A DNA stretch of 64,000 nucleotides, from assembly GCA_013399875.1 (NCBI GenBank), contig VXAZ01005701.1, positions 62,001 to 126,000 on the forward strand, in the 5' to 3' direction. Positions 9,839 through 21,971 of the stretch are shown in pieces (position 1 is the first letter of the stretch; every line of letters starts with the position of its first letter). The notes beneath the pieces were generated by a model that had not been told where the DNA came from, made no database searches, and worked only from the letters and a program-made list of their open reading frames with translations. The translations under genes and the position numbers were made by a program. Origin of the DNA: Gymnorhina tibicen. Its lineage: Eukaryota > Chordata > Aves > Passeriformes > Artamidae.

Positions 9839-12509
9839 CTCATTTTATAAGTTTCATATTTAGCATGTCAAAAGTTTCAATTATTCATTCCTGCTCCCTT
9901 TCTTAGGAATAATGCTGTAAATACAAGGTCAAAACTTTCATCTCCAGTGACTGTGTGAACACTGTAACTGTATCTGTCTCAAAACAGCATACTGGTTCTA
10001 ACTGGCAACAATACCAAAAATCTCATGTTACATAGACTTTCTACTTGTCCAGGAGTACCAGACTGTGCTTGTATGCAGGTGAACACAATCTCAAAGACAA
10101 CAGAATTATGCAGGAAAGCTTCTCTCACTTGTGCTTTTGACAAGAACAAATTTGAGTGTAGAAGGTTTCTAAATTTCTGTTAGACATCTTACAAAAATGA
10201 TCAGAATCACAGTTGAAGAAGCATTAGTTGAACTGGATCTGTTTAACAAAACAGGAAAAATGCACAGATGGTAAATCATACCCTAAAAGATTTGTTACCT
10301 GCTTTACACTGGCAGATTTCAAACTAACAGAAGGAGCTAAAAGGAAAAATCTAGGATATCATTATAGGTTGTGAACTGAAATCAAAAAGAAAAAGAAAAG
10401 AACAAGCAAAAAAAAAAAGTAAGTGAGGTGTTAGGTGTATGGAGTAAAAGAAAGCAAAGTATAGTATTGCTTTAGGGACAACTGCCTTTTTATAAGAGTC
10501 CATTTGCTTTCCTAACATACCCAAAATAGACCTGTAGTATACTCTGAGGTCTCAGTCATCAGTTAACATCCCTGAGACACTTTTTTTCCTCTTTCTTGAT
10601 AAAGAATAAGCATGGACAAAAATAACATGCTACTTAGAAGCATGCAAAATTTAGCTTTCATATTGCGATGCTGCTGAGTGACTTTTGTATAATGTGGTTT
10701 TATCGAGGGGCCTCCCAAAATCTGAGACGTTCTGGGAAAAAGTGCGGACATTGCCAGAGCAGAAACACCACTGTGGAAGCAAAATGTGTTCCTATCGGCT
10801 TCAGGAGCACTCCGCAGAGAAAACATCTAAGGCCATCCTTACATCCTTGCAGTTTATTCTGGAATAGTTACTTCCTCTACACAGGATAGCTGCAGCAGGG
10901 TTTGACTGACGTAAGAAGAAGGAGGACCAAAAAAAATCTCATTTTCTCACTTATAAAGCAGATACATATACCCTTACAGGTCTGTAAGTAATAAGAGTGT
11001 ATTAAAACCCATACCATGTTTGCTAGAGTTACTGTTTAGATTACCAGAAAAGCCACTATGCTTCAAAATACCGCCTTATTATGGGAAACAAACATTATAG
11101 CTAGAAACAAAACAAAAATGGCACATCACAACTTGTCTTGTAATTTACAGATTTTTTTTATTTTGTTTGCAGTTTTGAGTCAAGTGAGAAATTAATCAAT
11201 GCCAGACAGATGTAAATGTTTTCTATACATGATATTCTTGTTCTCAGATGAGTTATTTCTAATATTCACTTCTGTGTATTAATCGATTATAATCAGAGAA
11301 AATGGCCTAGGAACTTCGTTAATTCCATTTCCACACACATTGACTTTTGGGCAGATCATTAGATTTAATTAAACTCCTTCCATCTAATATTGCTATGTAA
11401 AACAGGTTCTGCAGTTCAGAGCATATTAAAAGAAAATACCAGATTAGACTGTGTACATCTTTCACAAGCCTCTGGTTGATAATCATACAAGATTGTTTTC
11501 ATGGCAACATGTTAGGTTTTTAATTAACATTGTTAATCTGATTACTTGCTGACCTCCAAACCAGTCACCCATTTGCTAACTTATAATACAATTTAAAGAT
11601 CGACTAATATGCATGAAAAAGCAGGAGTTTATGGTGAGATCTTACACTGTAAAAGGAAGATCTGATAAGAATATTTGTTTTCAGATTTAAAAATTAGTAG
11701 TAAGATTCTGAAAGATCAGGCCCTTTCTTGTTCTGAAATCATAGGTATTTGTCTTTATCTCAAAAAATTTTGCACCTTCTCTTCCTCACCCTCCTGAGTC
11801 TGTACGTATGAAGAGACAAACTCCTTTTCAGGTGTGGTTTGTCACTTTCTAAAGTGAAGGGGTTGATATAGGAGCAACTGCATAGGAAATGCGTCTACCA
11901 ATTGATTGATTTGTGTATAATCAGGTAAGATTCATGTATTCAAGCAACAGTAATGGTCAGAGTAAACAGTAATGTAATAGAGTGCGAAATCTCCTAAGAC
12001 ATGTTTTACATTTGCTCCAGACAAACCATCAGGATTAATACTACTTGCTCTTTTGAATACTAATGGATGCATAGGTGGAAAAAAAAAATCTGTGAGGAAA
12101 ATAAGTTTTGCAAACCACAGTACTTAAAAAGTGGAACTGCTATGATGTTACTGCAAGTATTCAAGTGAAAAGGATTTCTGTGGTTTTATTAGTGTCCCAG
12201 GCCTCTGCCAGTAATAGTGCTATTGGCTTGATTTAACAGGTAACATCCATATGAAGTATATTTTTGTAGCCATGTTGTTATCATTCTAATTCTTTCATGA
12301 AAGAGATAATTTGGAATTTCCCTCATGTTGCCATAAATGTTCCTTTTTTAATTCTGATTTGTAGCTATTCAAGACCTTTTAGACCTAATTTTTTTTATGT
12401 GACAGCGGTGTGTATTAGATATTTATTTTATTTTCCTTAGAGAGCTTCTTCCTATAGCAATATATATTTTAGGTACAATCATGGAAGCACTGAATTTGGA
12501 GGGTATCTC
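9839..12509. other. Unique sequence, no gene seen; possible conserved non-coding block
   Basis: No exon or transposon recognised. A somewhat GC-richer patch at 10660-10900 carries overlapping frames of 60-87 codons on both strands without any known domain. The stretch 11140-11640 is rich in homeodomain-like TAATTA/TTAATTAA motifs and an RFX-like CATGGCAAC, the look of many vertebrate conserved non-coding elements; this is only an impression. Confidence 0.45.
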
Positions 12510-13560
12510 TGGAGACTAGCAAATTTTGGTTTGGTAAATCAAACATCTTCCAGTTTCTCAGGATGCTCTCTAGCCTATCCATCTAGGTCATTAATTTAAA
12601 AGTATTGATTGCAATATGTGCTCCTGAGATGTACCCCTACTGGCTGGTCTTCAGCTGGACTTTGTGCTCTTAATCACAGTCCTTTGAGCCTAGCAACTAG
12701 AAGTTTTAGACCTACCTCACCATTCTTTATCTAAGCTGTACTTTGTTTATGGGGATCTTGTGGGGCACTGTCAAATGCATTTCTGAAGTGAAGATAAAGA
12801 GCATCTACTGCTCTCTACATTGTTCATGTCATTGTAAAGGTCTATCAGTTCTGTCAAGCATGAATTCTCCTTTAGAAATCCATGCTGGCTACTCCCAGTC
12901 ACAACCTAACCTTTAATTATATTTGGAAATGTTTTTTCTAGAATAAGTTGCTCCACCACCTCCCCATAACTAAAGTGAGGCTTATTGGACTGTGCTTTGG
13001 ATTCTCCTTGTTGCCCTACTTGAAGACAGCAGTGACACTTGTTCTCTTCCAGTCCTTAGAGACCTCCCCCAACCACCATTACCTTCAACTATAATTGAGA
13101 GGAGCCTCACAATGACATGGGACAGATTCCTCAGCACTTGTGGGTGCATCCCAACAGAGCCCACAGACTTGTGTAGTTCCAGTTTGTTTAAATGCCCTCC
13201 AACCTGATCCTCTTCCACCAACAGTAAGTCTTCCTCGCTTCAGATTTTCCATATGCTCTCAGTAGTCTTAGTATTTCTAAGGACCAGAGTGACAACTGCA
13301 GTGAAGGCAGCAGCGTGCACCTTGGCATTTTATCTGTTCTTTGTCACCAGGACTTAAAAGAAGCTTAAAAAGCAGGGCTGATCTCATTATTTCTCTAAAG
13401 ACAGAAAAAAAATGAGGCTTTTCATTGTTCTTGGCCTTATCTTTCTTCAGCATCCTGAATATTTTGTCCAAATACACAACATAAGTTTTCTTTGTCCTTG
13501 GATTTACTCTGCCACCAGGTACATCGATTCTTCGCCATAAAGACAACCCATTCAAATTGC
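12510..13560 (-). mobile_element. CR1 LINE fragment: endonuclease-RT linker and N-terminal RT, minus strand
   Basis: Minus-strand CR1 ORF2 piece without a 3' end. Reading from the right: a linker block NNEKPHFF (near 13440), a frame-shifted AAAFTAVVTLV block (the usual LLNAFFASVFT region), VEEDQVGGHLNKLELHKSVG, GMHPQVLRNLSHVIVRLLSII, then GFLKENSCLTELIDLYNDM and a decayed AFDTVSH-like block. Then comes a weak match to GVPQGSVLGPVLF followed by ND-LD. Similarity fades at KFA near 12518, just where FADDTK would begin. The minus-strand frame at 13277-13621 (WRRIDVPGGRV, KTKKTYVVYLDK) looks ribosomal at first sight but overlaps this linker and is not a host gene. Many stops and shifts; inactive. 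Confidence 0.85.
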
Positions 13561-15558
13561 TTTGTATCAGGTGTATGCCCAATAATTGCATGAACAAGAT
13601 TATTATGCACGTAGTAGGCAAACAGGGTTATTCATGGCCCAGCTGCCTATTAATCACCTTCAAGACTGCAAAGATTTAGAGGAATAACAGGACTGAACAT
13701 ACCTCGACTGAGATATTTCCAGCATGATTGCTTTGGTAAAGATTTTATAAACTTCAGATATGCAACAGAAATGCTCTAGTGACCCTGTCTACCCTTATTT
13801 TGGTTTGAATATGGAGAATGAAAATGTTAAATTAATTCTGCTAGTATCATATAAATGGCAATATTTCTGTAATCAAGACCTTATGGGTTATTTAGATACA
13901 TGGCTAGCAAATTCCTGAGTGAAAACAAACTACTGTATCTCCATTTTAAGTAAAGTTAGGCTGATTTATAGGGACTGAGCATCTGGCTTCTATAAACTGC
14001 AAGTTGTTTAATTGGAAGGCACTGCATACTTTATGATGAAGAAGACAATTCCCTTAACCACACCACTTCTATTACATAAAGAATATTGTTTGGTAAAAGG
14101 CTGCAGTCTATAGATAACTAGGAAATAAATCCTAGAGAACAGGACAGTTCTGTGTGAACTAATACTAATCCCATTATTTCTAAAAAAAATTAAATGTAAT
14201 GCATACCATAATCAGAAAGCAGTGAGCTAAATTTGTAGCATTATATTATACTGCTCTCTACTTCTTAATGTGCCCATTGGCACAGGCAGAACATTTGGCC
14301 AACGTATCAGTAGTAAGGAGAAAGTGAACCTCTTGAAACAGCATTTTGTGCTTTTTATGGATAATGCATAGATCATCATTTTTTTTTTATTATCTACACA
14401 GAAAATATCCCAGGAAAAATAAAATTATTATCATAAATATAATATTAAACCATTAATAAGACTAAGCATTTTGTGAATCCTGAGATGCATTATTTTTGCA
14501 ACACAGGGCAATGTTTTACTGATTAATATGTGGATCCTTAATGAACAATAATGTTCATGTTTTTCTCTGAAATAGCACTCTCATTTTAAGACTCCTGCCT
14601 GCACAGGAATATTTGCATCCTAGTCTAATGACAGAAAATTTGCAAGCATCTTTCAGGAGATATATATTTTATTTTCAAATACTTTATATTGAAGTAGAGT
14701 AATAGAGATTTTTTACTGGTATGTGTGGTTTTTTTTACTCTCTGTATCATGAGTTGTGAAATAATAAAATCATTTTTCATATTCAAGAGTAACACAATAT
14801 TAGTACTACTCCTGTGAATCTAATTCCCATTCAAACCCTGGAATGAGTTTCTTTTCACCCAAAAATGTACATTATACTTCAGAAACATGGTCTATGAAGA
14901 TAAGGTTCTCAGGCCCAAACAGAAAAGCCACAATAGTACTGTCTGATAAGCTTTCCAATAAGAATGCAACGTGATTTATTTATGGTTATTTGTTCATTTA
15001 GTTAGAACAATGTGCTGTCTGCTTCAGCAGAAATGAGACCTCTGGCTGCCCTTCACTCATGTGTAGGTGCTGGGTTCCAGCATCTAACGTGATGCCATGT
15101 GTGAGGGCAGCTGCCACCCGCCAGCTACGATCACGGAGCTGCCACCAGCTTGTGAAGGTGGCAAGCGAGGAAGCCTCATGCTGATGGCAAATGGATGCTC
15201 ATGTTTAATGCGAAACAAAGTGAGACATCACATCACCCATCACCCTTGGTTACTGTGTGTGCCTTTACTATTAAATATTACAGGATATGCTAAATATACT
15301 TACCAACACTACACATTAAGAACATTTCAATTCAGGGAGAGTGATCAGATCTTATGTGAAGAGAAGTTTGGGCTCCTGCTTCTTTTTCAGAACCTTGTAC
15401 TGCTTCTTGACATAGTTCAGGGTCATCCTTCTCCTGGTTTTGGTTTTCTTCTCCACTCTCCTATCCTTAACTTTTGAGAGAATGGAATTGGGTGGTACAG
15501 AGCCACCAGGCCACAACCAGAACAAGCAGTAATACACATGACTTTTTTCGTTACCTGT
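13561..15558. other. Unique sequence; one unexplained Lys/Arg-rich frame
   Basis: No clear repeat between 13.56 and 15.35 kb. At 15350-15480 the minus strand encodes a very basic segment (VEKKTKTRRRMTL, NYVKKQYKVLKKKQEPK) listed separately. A small GC-rich patch (GAGCTGCCACCAGC) lies near 15100-15180. Confidence 0.45.
15352..15558 (-). other. Unidentified Lys/Arg-rich open frame fragment, possibly a pseudogene
   Basis: On the minus strand, reading from about 15558 to the stop at 15352, is a fragment with WLWPGGSVPPNSIL, KVKDRRVEKKTKTRRRM, TLNYVKKQYKVLKKKQEPK and a stop after LLFT. The composition (about half Lys/Arg in the last 45 residues) is unlike nearby chance frames and resembles the tail of a ribosomal, nucleolar or chromatin protein, but I cannot name a family. 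Its upstream side is cut by the family B LTR inserted at 15559. It could be a processed pseudogene fragment, a terminal exon, or chance. Confidence 0.25.
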
Positions 15559-16142
15559 TGTACTAGTTTGAAAGCAAGCTAGTGAGAGGCTCCAAGTCAG
15601 AAATACAATTTGACAGGAAAAAAATAAAATAAATGCAATAGTACAAAGAAAGAACAACCCACTGACAAAGTCAGAGCACAAACCAGACCCCCTGATAATC
15701 AGGGGGTTGGTAACAGTCCAATTAGATGGTGACTGCAGTCCTTCCGGGGTGATGGTTCTGTTGAAGGGTCTGGTCTTCCTCTGAAGGTCCAGCCGTGTTG
15801 TAGGAGGGTCTGGTCTTCCTCGGAAAGTGGTGTAGATCTTGTCCTCTGGGATCCCAGTAGGTAAGTCTGCCTCTGTTGTTCCAGACCCCAGATTTTATCC
15901 AGGTGGGAATGCTTGGCTCCTTCCCCCTGGGTGGAGCATCTCACAATGGGATGGTGAGTCATGGGGCAGGGCACTGATGGGCCCATTAACAGGAAATAGT
16001 CCAGGTGCAGTTATCTATGAGTCATGGGGCAAGGCATTGTTGGGCCCATTAACAGGAGATAGTCCAGAGGGAGGAGGCAAGGAACATCGCTATACCTGGT
16101 CTCAACAGCTCGTGGTAGTAGAATACACTGTAACCCAGGACA
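15559..16142 (-). mobile_element. Solo LTR, family B, minus strand, with imperfect 5-bp target duplication
   Basis: Second copy of the LTR seen at 9274-9758, inverted. Its ends in sense orientation are TGTCCTGGGTT and CTAGTACA. Flanks CCTGT (15554-15558) and CCCGT (16143-16147) match at four of five bases, consistent with a 5-bp duplication followed by one C/T change. It is about 100 bp longer than the first copy. The cause is two internal tandem duplications, one around the CCCATGACTCA/GGGCCCATTAACAGGA block (15956-16073) and one around GGTCTGGTCTTCCTC (15766-15828). A perfect 9-bp hairpin lies at 15688-15706. No retroviral internal region is attached. Confidence 0.9.
15688..15706. promoter_or_regulatory. 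GC-rich hairpin in family B LTR
   Basis: CCCCCTGAT, one A, ATCAGGGGG: a perfect 9-bp inverted repeat. The other copy of this LTR has a shorter stem at the same place (CCCTG, five bases, CAGGG at 9621-9635). The hairpin lies upstream of the 3' processing signal, in what should be the R region. Structured R-region hairpins are known in several retroviruses; a role here is inference. Confidence 0.55.
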
Positions 16143-16321
16143 CCCGTTGAGTGGGAATGAGCATGTAGACAGAAATTTCTATCCTGAAAAGCATCCACAG
16201 GATGTACCCAAACAAACCAGAACCTCAGAGGAGCAGGATGCTTGCTGCCAACAATCCAGTCCCTGGCTTGTGACCCTAGCAACTCCTCTCAGGCACAACC
16301 CTCTACATGCTGTTGAAGGTC

Positions 16322-16925
16322 TGCATAGAATCATAGAATCATTAAGGTTGGAAAACATCTCTAAGATCAAGTCCAACCTTTGACCAATCACCATCATGAC
16401 AACTAGACCATAGCATTAAGTGCCATGTCCAGTCACTTCTTGAGCACTTCCAGGGATGGTGACTCTGCCACTTCCCTGGGCAGCCCATTCCAATGCTTGA
16501 CCACTCTTTCTGTGAAGCAATTCTTTTTGTTGTCCAATCTGAAACTCCCCTGGTGCAGCTTGAGGCCATTTACTCTTGTTCTGTCACCAGTTGCCTGGGA
16601 GGACCTTCTTTCGGGTGGTTGCAGAGAGCGATGAGGTCCTGAGCCTCCTTCTCTCCCCAGCTCCCTCAGTTTCTCTCGCTCATCCACAAGGCAGGTCTCC
16701 TGCTCATAAAAGCAGATCAACTTCATCAAGCAGGGTCTGCCTTTCCTAAACCCATGCTGATTGGGCCTATTCCCTTGGTTATCCTTTATGTGCCCATGAT
16801 AGTACACAAGATGTCCTATTCCACAACCTTCCCTGGCACCGAAGTCAGACTGACAGGCCTGTAGTTCCCCATCTGTGTCTCCTTTCAAGGGACTACTCTC
16901 TTCCCTTTGTACAGCTTTTTAAACT
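16322..16925 (-). mobile_element. CR1 LINE, internally deleted, with 3' end, minus strand
   Basis: Minus-strand CR1. The plus-strand left edge is AGAATCATAGAATCATT, the CR1 3' terminal repeat in reverse, and the tail encodes [38 protein letters not shown] and LEVLKK. Upstream in sense it carries RT block 2 ([21 protein letters not shown]) followed directly by LVDER and EKLRELG. The whole RT core including FADD, the thumb, and the first part of the C-terminus are therefore missing at a joint near 16675. Left of NQHGF the sense strand shows the GNYRP-type block out of frame. GAGCG occurs at the joint and could be microhomology. Inactive. Confidence 0.9.
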
Positions 16926-17228
16926 AGATAATCAGAAAAAACCACCAATGTCTCCGCTAGTTGTGGAGTCCTATCCAACCTCTCTGGCTTTTTCCAAGTC
17001 AAAGGCCTCTAGTGGGTCTTATAGGCTCTCAGGTCTGTTTGCTCAGATTTATTATTTTGTGTATTTGTGTGTATTTGTGACATTAACAGCAGCGACATTA
17101 CATATCCAAATATTGAGTATTAATTTTATTAATTGTATTAATCTAATAATCTCATCATTTCAAGCTGTAGATCTGTGATTTGCAGTACGCTTCATCCTAA
17201 GACATCTTCAATGGCAAATCGTTAGCAG

Positions 17229-19060
17229 TCTCATAGAATCATAGAATGGTTTGGGTTGAAAAGGACCTTAAAGTTCATCTGGTTCTAATCCACTGACATG
17301 GGCAGAGACACCTTCAACTAGACCAGGTTTCTCAGAGCCCCATCCAGCCTGGGCTTGTACACTTCCAGGAATGGGGCCTACTCAGTTCCAGTGTCTCACC
17401 ACCCTCACAGTAAAGAAAGTCATCCTAACATCAAATCTAAGCCTACTTTCTTTTAGTTTGAAGCCATTCACCCTTGCCTTGCCACTACCTGCTCTTGTAA
17501 CAAAGTCCCTCTCCATCTGTCTTGTAGGTTTTCATTTGTCTACTGGAAGGCCAGAATTAGGTTATTCCTAAGACATCTCTATTCCAGGCTGAACAAACTC
17601 AACTCTCTCAGCCTTTCCTCAAGGAGAGGTGGTCACTTCCCCTGATCATCTTGGTGTTCCTCCTCTGGACTCAGTCCAATAGGTCCATGTCCTTCCTGTG
17701 CTGGGACCCCAGAGCTGGATGCAGTGTTCCAGGTGGGGTCTCACCAGAGCAGAGCAGAGGGGCAGAATCCCCTCCCTGGCCCTGCTGCCCACGCTGCTTT
17801 GGATGCAGCCCAGGACACGTTTGGCTCTCTGGGCTGGGAGTGCACATGGCCGGGTCATGTCCAGCCTCTCACCCACCAGCACTCCTAAGTTCCTCATGGC
17901 AGGGCTGCTCTCTGAGTTTATCCCCCAGCCTGTGTTGATACTGGGGTTTGCCCCAACCCAGTGCAGCACCTTGTACTTGGTCTTGTTAAACCTTATGATA
18001 TTCTCATGGGCACACTATTCAAGCTTTATTCATTAGAGACACACCTTCTTTGACCTTCCTTTTCTGGTTAATTTCTTTAGAAGTCATAAATGTTACTCCT
18101 TGTGTCACTTTCTAGGTTCAGTTCCAGCTTCACCTTTGCCTTCTTCACCCTATCCCTACACAACCAGACTTCACCTCTATATTTTTCTCCAGTCACCTGT
18201 TCTTGCCTGCCCTGTCTGTGCACTGGCTTCTTTCTCTAGTTCTATCAGCAGGTCTCAGCCATGCCCTTCTCCCAGTTGTGGCCTTGCCTGATTTCTTGCT
18301 CTGGAGGATTGATAGCTTTTTCTCAGAGGAAAGCTTTCTTACAGATCTACCAGCTCTGTTCCTTTCCTTTGCCTCTAACTGCAGTCTCCCTGAAAAGCTG
18401 GAAGTGTGCCTTCCTAAAATTCAGGGGCCTCTCTTGACTCCTTTCCTGACCCATATTCCTCAGGACTGTGAACTCCACCAGGGCCTGACCACTGCCTCCC
18501 AGGCTGCCTCCTCTCTTGACATCCGGCTTTAGCCCCCTTGTGCTGGTGACCAACAGATCTTCCCCTATTGCAGATCTGACTATTACCTGGTCGGGAATTT
18601 ATCCTCCGTGCATTCCAGGATTCTCAAGGATTGCCTGCAGCTGCTTTTCCAGCATGTGCAGGGGTGGTTGAAGTCCCCCAGCAGCACAAGAGCCCATGAG
18701 CGCGATGCCTGCTGCAGCTGGAGCAAGAAGGCTTCGTCAATAGGCTCTTCCTGATGGGGCTGTCACAGACACCGACCGAAAGGCTCCCGTGGTTCTCGGT
18801 CTCGCCTCGTTACCTACCAGCTTTTGACTTGCTCATGGCTGTTCTTCGGAGACTCTTCACACTCAATCCAACTTTTGATGTCAAGGGCAGTCCCTCTGCC
18901 TCTCCTTCCCCCCATGTCCCTTCTGAACAGCCTGTAGCCATCGTTAGTCACACTTCAGTCATGGGATCCATCCCACCGACTTTCAGGAATGACAAGGTCA
19001 TAACTTTCCAGCAGTTTCCAGTGGCTTCCAACTCCTGTTTGCTGCCCTAGTTGTAAGACA
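17229..19060 (-). mobile_element. CR1 LINE with endonuclease domain and 3' end but no RT core, minus strand
   Basis: The longest minus-strand CR1 of the left half. Reading in sense from 19060, a decayed endonuclease domain carries SWALVLLGDFNHPCTCW (near 18690-18640), where GDFN holds the conserved catalytic Asp/Asn pair of AP-type endonucleases. Next come RILECTEDKF, DLLVTSTRGLKPDVKRGGSL and QALVEFTVLR, and the linker (KAKVKLELNLES). At about 18000-18040 the sequence jumps to FNKTKYKVLHWVGANP, which lies after the RT active site, and continues with RNLGVLVGERLDM, KRVLGCIQSSV and LVRPHLEHCIQLWGP to the 3' UTR. It ends with TCATAGAATCATAGAATGG in reverse. The RT fingers, palm and FADD motif are absent. 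Frameshifts are numerous; inactive. Confidence 0.92.
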
Positions 19061-19892
19061 GAAACAATTTCCTTTTTCTCCTTTTTCACTAAATTGTTGA
19101 CCTCTCTTTCCCAATTCATGTGTGTTTGACTGTCATTTTAACCTTCAGTGTGTTCTTCCCTTCTTTTTTTCCCACATGTTCAAAATGCCTCACTCTGGTG
19201 TGTTAATGCTGATTTGAATCAAGCACAAGTCATCCATTAATATCACAGAAGGTCTTTTCCTCCTAATCTCTAGTATGGGAGATCCCTTGTGGGGAAGAGC
19301 TGAAAACACATGTAAAAAGAGGTGAAGAGACCAGCCTTTCAACCATGCTCATCCGCACTGAGCAAAGTGGCTGAGGTCTTACTTTATTGACACTAGTAGA
19401 AGACTATTTAAGGAGTTTTAAAAAGAACAAGCAAAGAGCTAGACAAAATATACTTATGGAATATTGCAACTTAACAAATTTTTTTAGCATATTTCTTAAA
19501 AATCTGTATTGGAAGTTTTGAAAGTACAAACCTTTATCCTAGACTGAAAGAATCCATACTTGATAACTATATTATCCTTCTTTCTTCTGTGTATAAATTT
19601 AGGCCATAACTTCCCTAATCCATTTAATCCATCCTTAGAACTCAAAATATTTTTGAAAATAGATGCAGCAAGAGATGTAAAAAATTGGGGGATTTTTGCT
19701 TAACATATAACAACCCAAATTTATAGTCTAATATTTCATATAGCATGTAAACAATTTTCTCCTGATTTTTCAGAAGAATATTTCTGTGCAAAGGGAGGAA
19801 GCAGACAATTACATTACTCAAAGAATAAAATAACTTTAATGCCATCACTCTGTTTCTCTTAAGAGCAGGAAAGAATAAACAATTTCATTAAT

Positions 19893-19908
19893 GGTAACTG
19901 CAGTTACC
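19893..19908. repeat. Perfect 16-bp palindrome
   Basis: GGTAACTGCAGTTACC reads the same on both strands and is flanked by TAAT on the left and ATTA a few bases to the right. It resembles a pair of inverted GGTAAC half-sites; dimeric transcription-factor binding is possible but unproven. Confidence 0.6.
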
Positions 19909-21970
19909 AATCATTAGCTATTTTGACACTTCATGAGCCTGGCCAAAAGATCAGTTCATATATTCAGCTAAATTTTGGTTTAGGTAAAGAAATATTCCTT
20001 ATGTTGTTCTCAGAGATGATCTGCTTTTTTTATCAGTCTCAAATGGACAGAGAGAAAAAACCCTACAAAGACATCCTGATGCCTTTCAAAGATATCTTTA
20101 ATAACTACTTTTCTGTTAAAAATTTCTTTAAAACACATTCTTAAAACAGGAGAAAAATCTCAGTGTTTAAATGACTAATTTTGCTGATGTTAAAACAGAC
20201 AGGTCTGACCATCACAAAAATTTTCCATATTAATTAAAAATACTCAATTGATTGCCTCCTGAGAGGCACAGAGAACAGAGAACCATTTTATTACATCCAG
20301 ACAATTACGAAAATCCTGCCTTTAAGCACACCCCAAACTGAATGTTACCATTTTGTGAGCGTGTGTATAATCATGTGTATACCTGCATATGTGTATATGT
20401 GTAACTTTGTGTATCTGAGTACTACTTACTGGGAAGTATTTTCAAAGTATTAAATGTAAAATACAAGTTCAATCCAATCCTCATGTCACTCACAAGTAGT
20501 AAGTTCTTCAGTGTGCGTGAATTGTTGATTTCCACAATCCAGTGGAACTCTATGTTCCCACTCAGCCTCATATGTTTAACTGCCCACAAGTCTTCGCAGG
20601 ACTAGTTTACTGCCTAATGTCGAATCTCAGAACAGGTTTTATTTCCCAAAACAGGAAGTCAGATTGTTACAAAGGTTTCTGAAGACAAATTCCCAACATG
20701 GAGGTTTCTGAACAAATCTACTCTAACACAAATGTATGTGTAGGATTCCAAACGTGCAGTATAATCCATTAATCCATTGTACTTTGTTGCTGTTGTGTTG
20801 TTTGTTGGGTTTCTTCAGTGTAAAACAACAAAAAAGGAAAGCATCTGATTGTTCCAGATGGCTAGTTTTTATCATCTGAGTTGCCATTTTCAGCAGCAGT
20901 AAGTAGGTGGAGTGACTTACCAAACTTGGAAACCTGATAGGAAGGCTGGGCTGCAGGCGACCAGATGGGAGCACTGTTGAAACAGATGTCACAGTCCCAG
21001 TTGCTCTCCTCAGTAATATCTTTGATGGTAAAAGACCTCATTGCAAAGCTTTAGGCACCTAAAGCCCCAGTTTGTCCATCTGGGGGCCTGCATTTAATGC
21101 AGTGCAGAAGTTTGCAGAAATATTCACAAAGGTTTCTTGATTATACATTCATGACAGGAAGACCTGCAGAGACATTTTCTGCAAGCACTAGTTGGGTAGC
21201 TTTGTTACCACAGAGCTGGAACCACAGTAACATTTAGTTTGCTTTTATGACTTGTGACTTGCTCAGAAGTTGTGGATGGTACTAACTCAATTTAGCTGTC
21301 CTCTCTTATCTTTATGGTAATATACAAAATGTAGCTTGCTGTAAATAGTGCCAGTGTTCATCAACGGTTGCAGGTCAGGCTGTAGCATAATTGCCATATG
21401 AAATTAAAGAGGAATTATTTATTCACACTGGAGGTACTTTCATTAGGACCACTGGAATAGTTATCACTGTAAATTGTTTTTCAAATTATTTGGAAACTGC
21501 AAAAAACTATGACCCATTTCTATTTGCTGATTAACTAAATTTTCCAATTCATAGAAAAAGAGTTTACTTTTTGTTGTGACTTATTTTTTTCGGTGACATA
21601 TGACTTTGGTCACTGTCATTAACTCAGATTTCAAGTGCTTCAGATTGTCCCAAACTTACCAGAAAGCAATGAAATATAGCTTTACATTAAAAGAAATATA
21701 AAATATTATCTTATTATTACTCTGTAACTACATGATTTAGAACATTATTGGTTTATATGTGTTAAGATATATTTTTAAATATTTCTTTATATTTTACATA
21801 TATTATGTATATGATATTATTTTGTAAGTTTCCAAGCACTCAAAAGTAACTTCCTTATACAGGAATGCCTTTGTGAGCAAAACTGTTGAGTAATAGGAAG
21901 TCTCTGCTGTAAAATAACTCTTAATATGTTTAGAGAAAACCCTTTTTCAATTATTCACAAGTTACAAGTG

Positions 21971-21971
21971 N
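21971..21971. other. Ambiguous base N
   Basis: Single unresolved base in unique sequence. No duplication was seen around it, unlike the N at 5962. Confidence 0.9.

Noticed and set aside
13277..13621. Minus-strand frame with RRIDVPGGRVNPRTKKTY that resembles a ribosomal protein
   Set aside because: It overlaps the CR1 endonuclease-RT linker; the adjoining frame gives AAAFTAV and VEEDQVGGHLNKL, the normal CR1 order, so it is LINE sequence.
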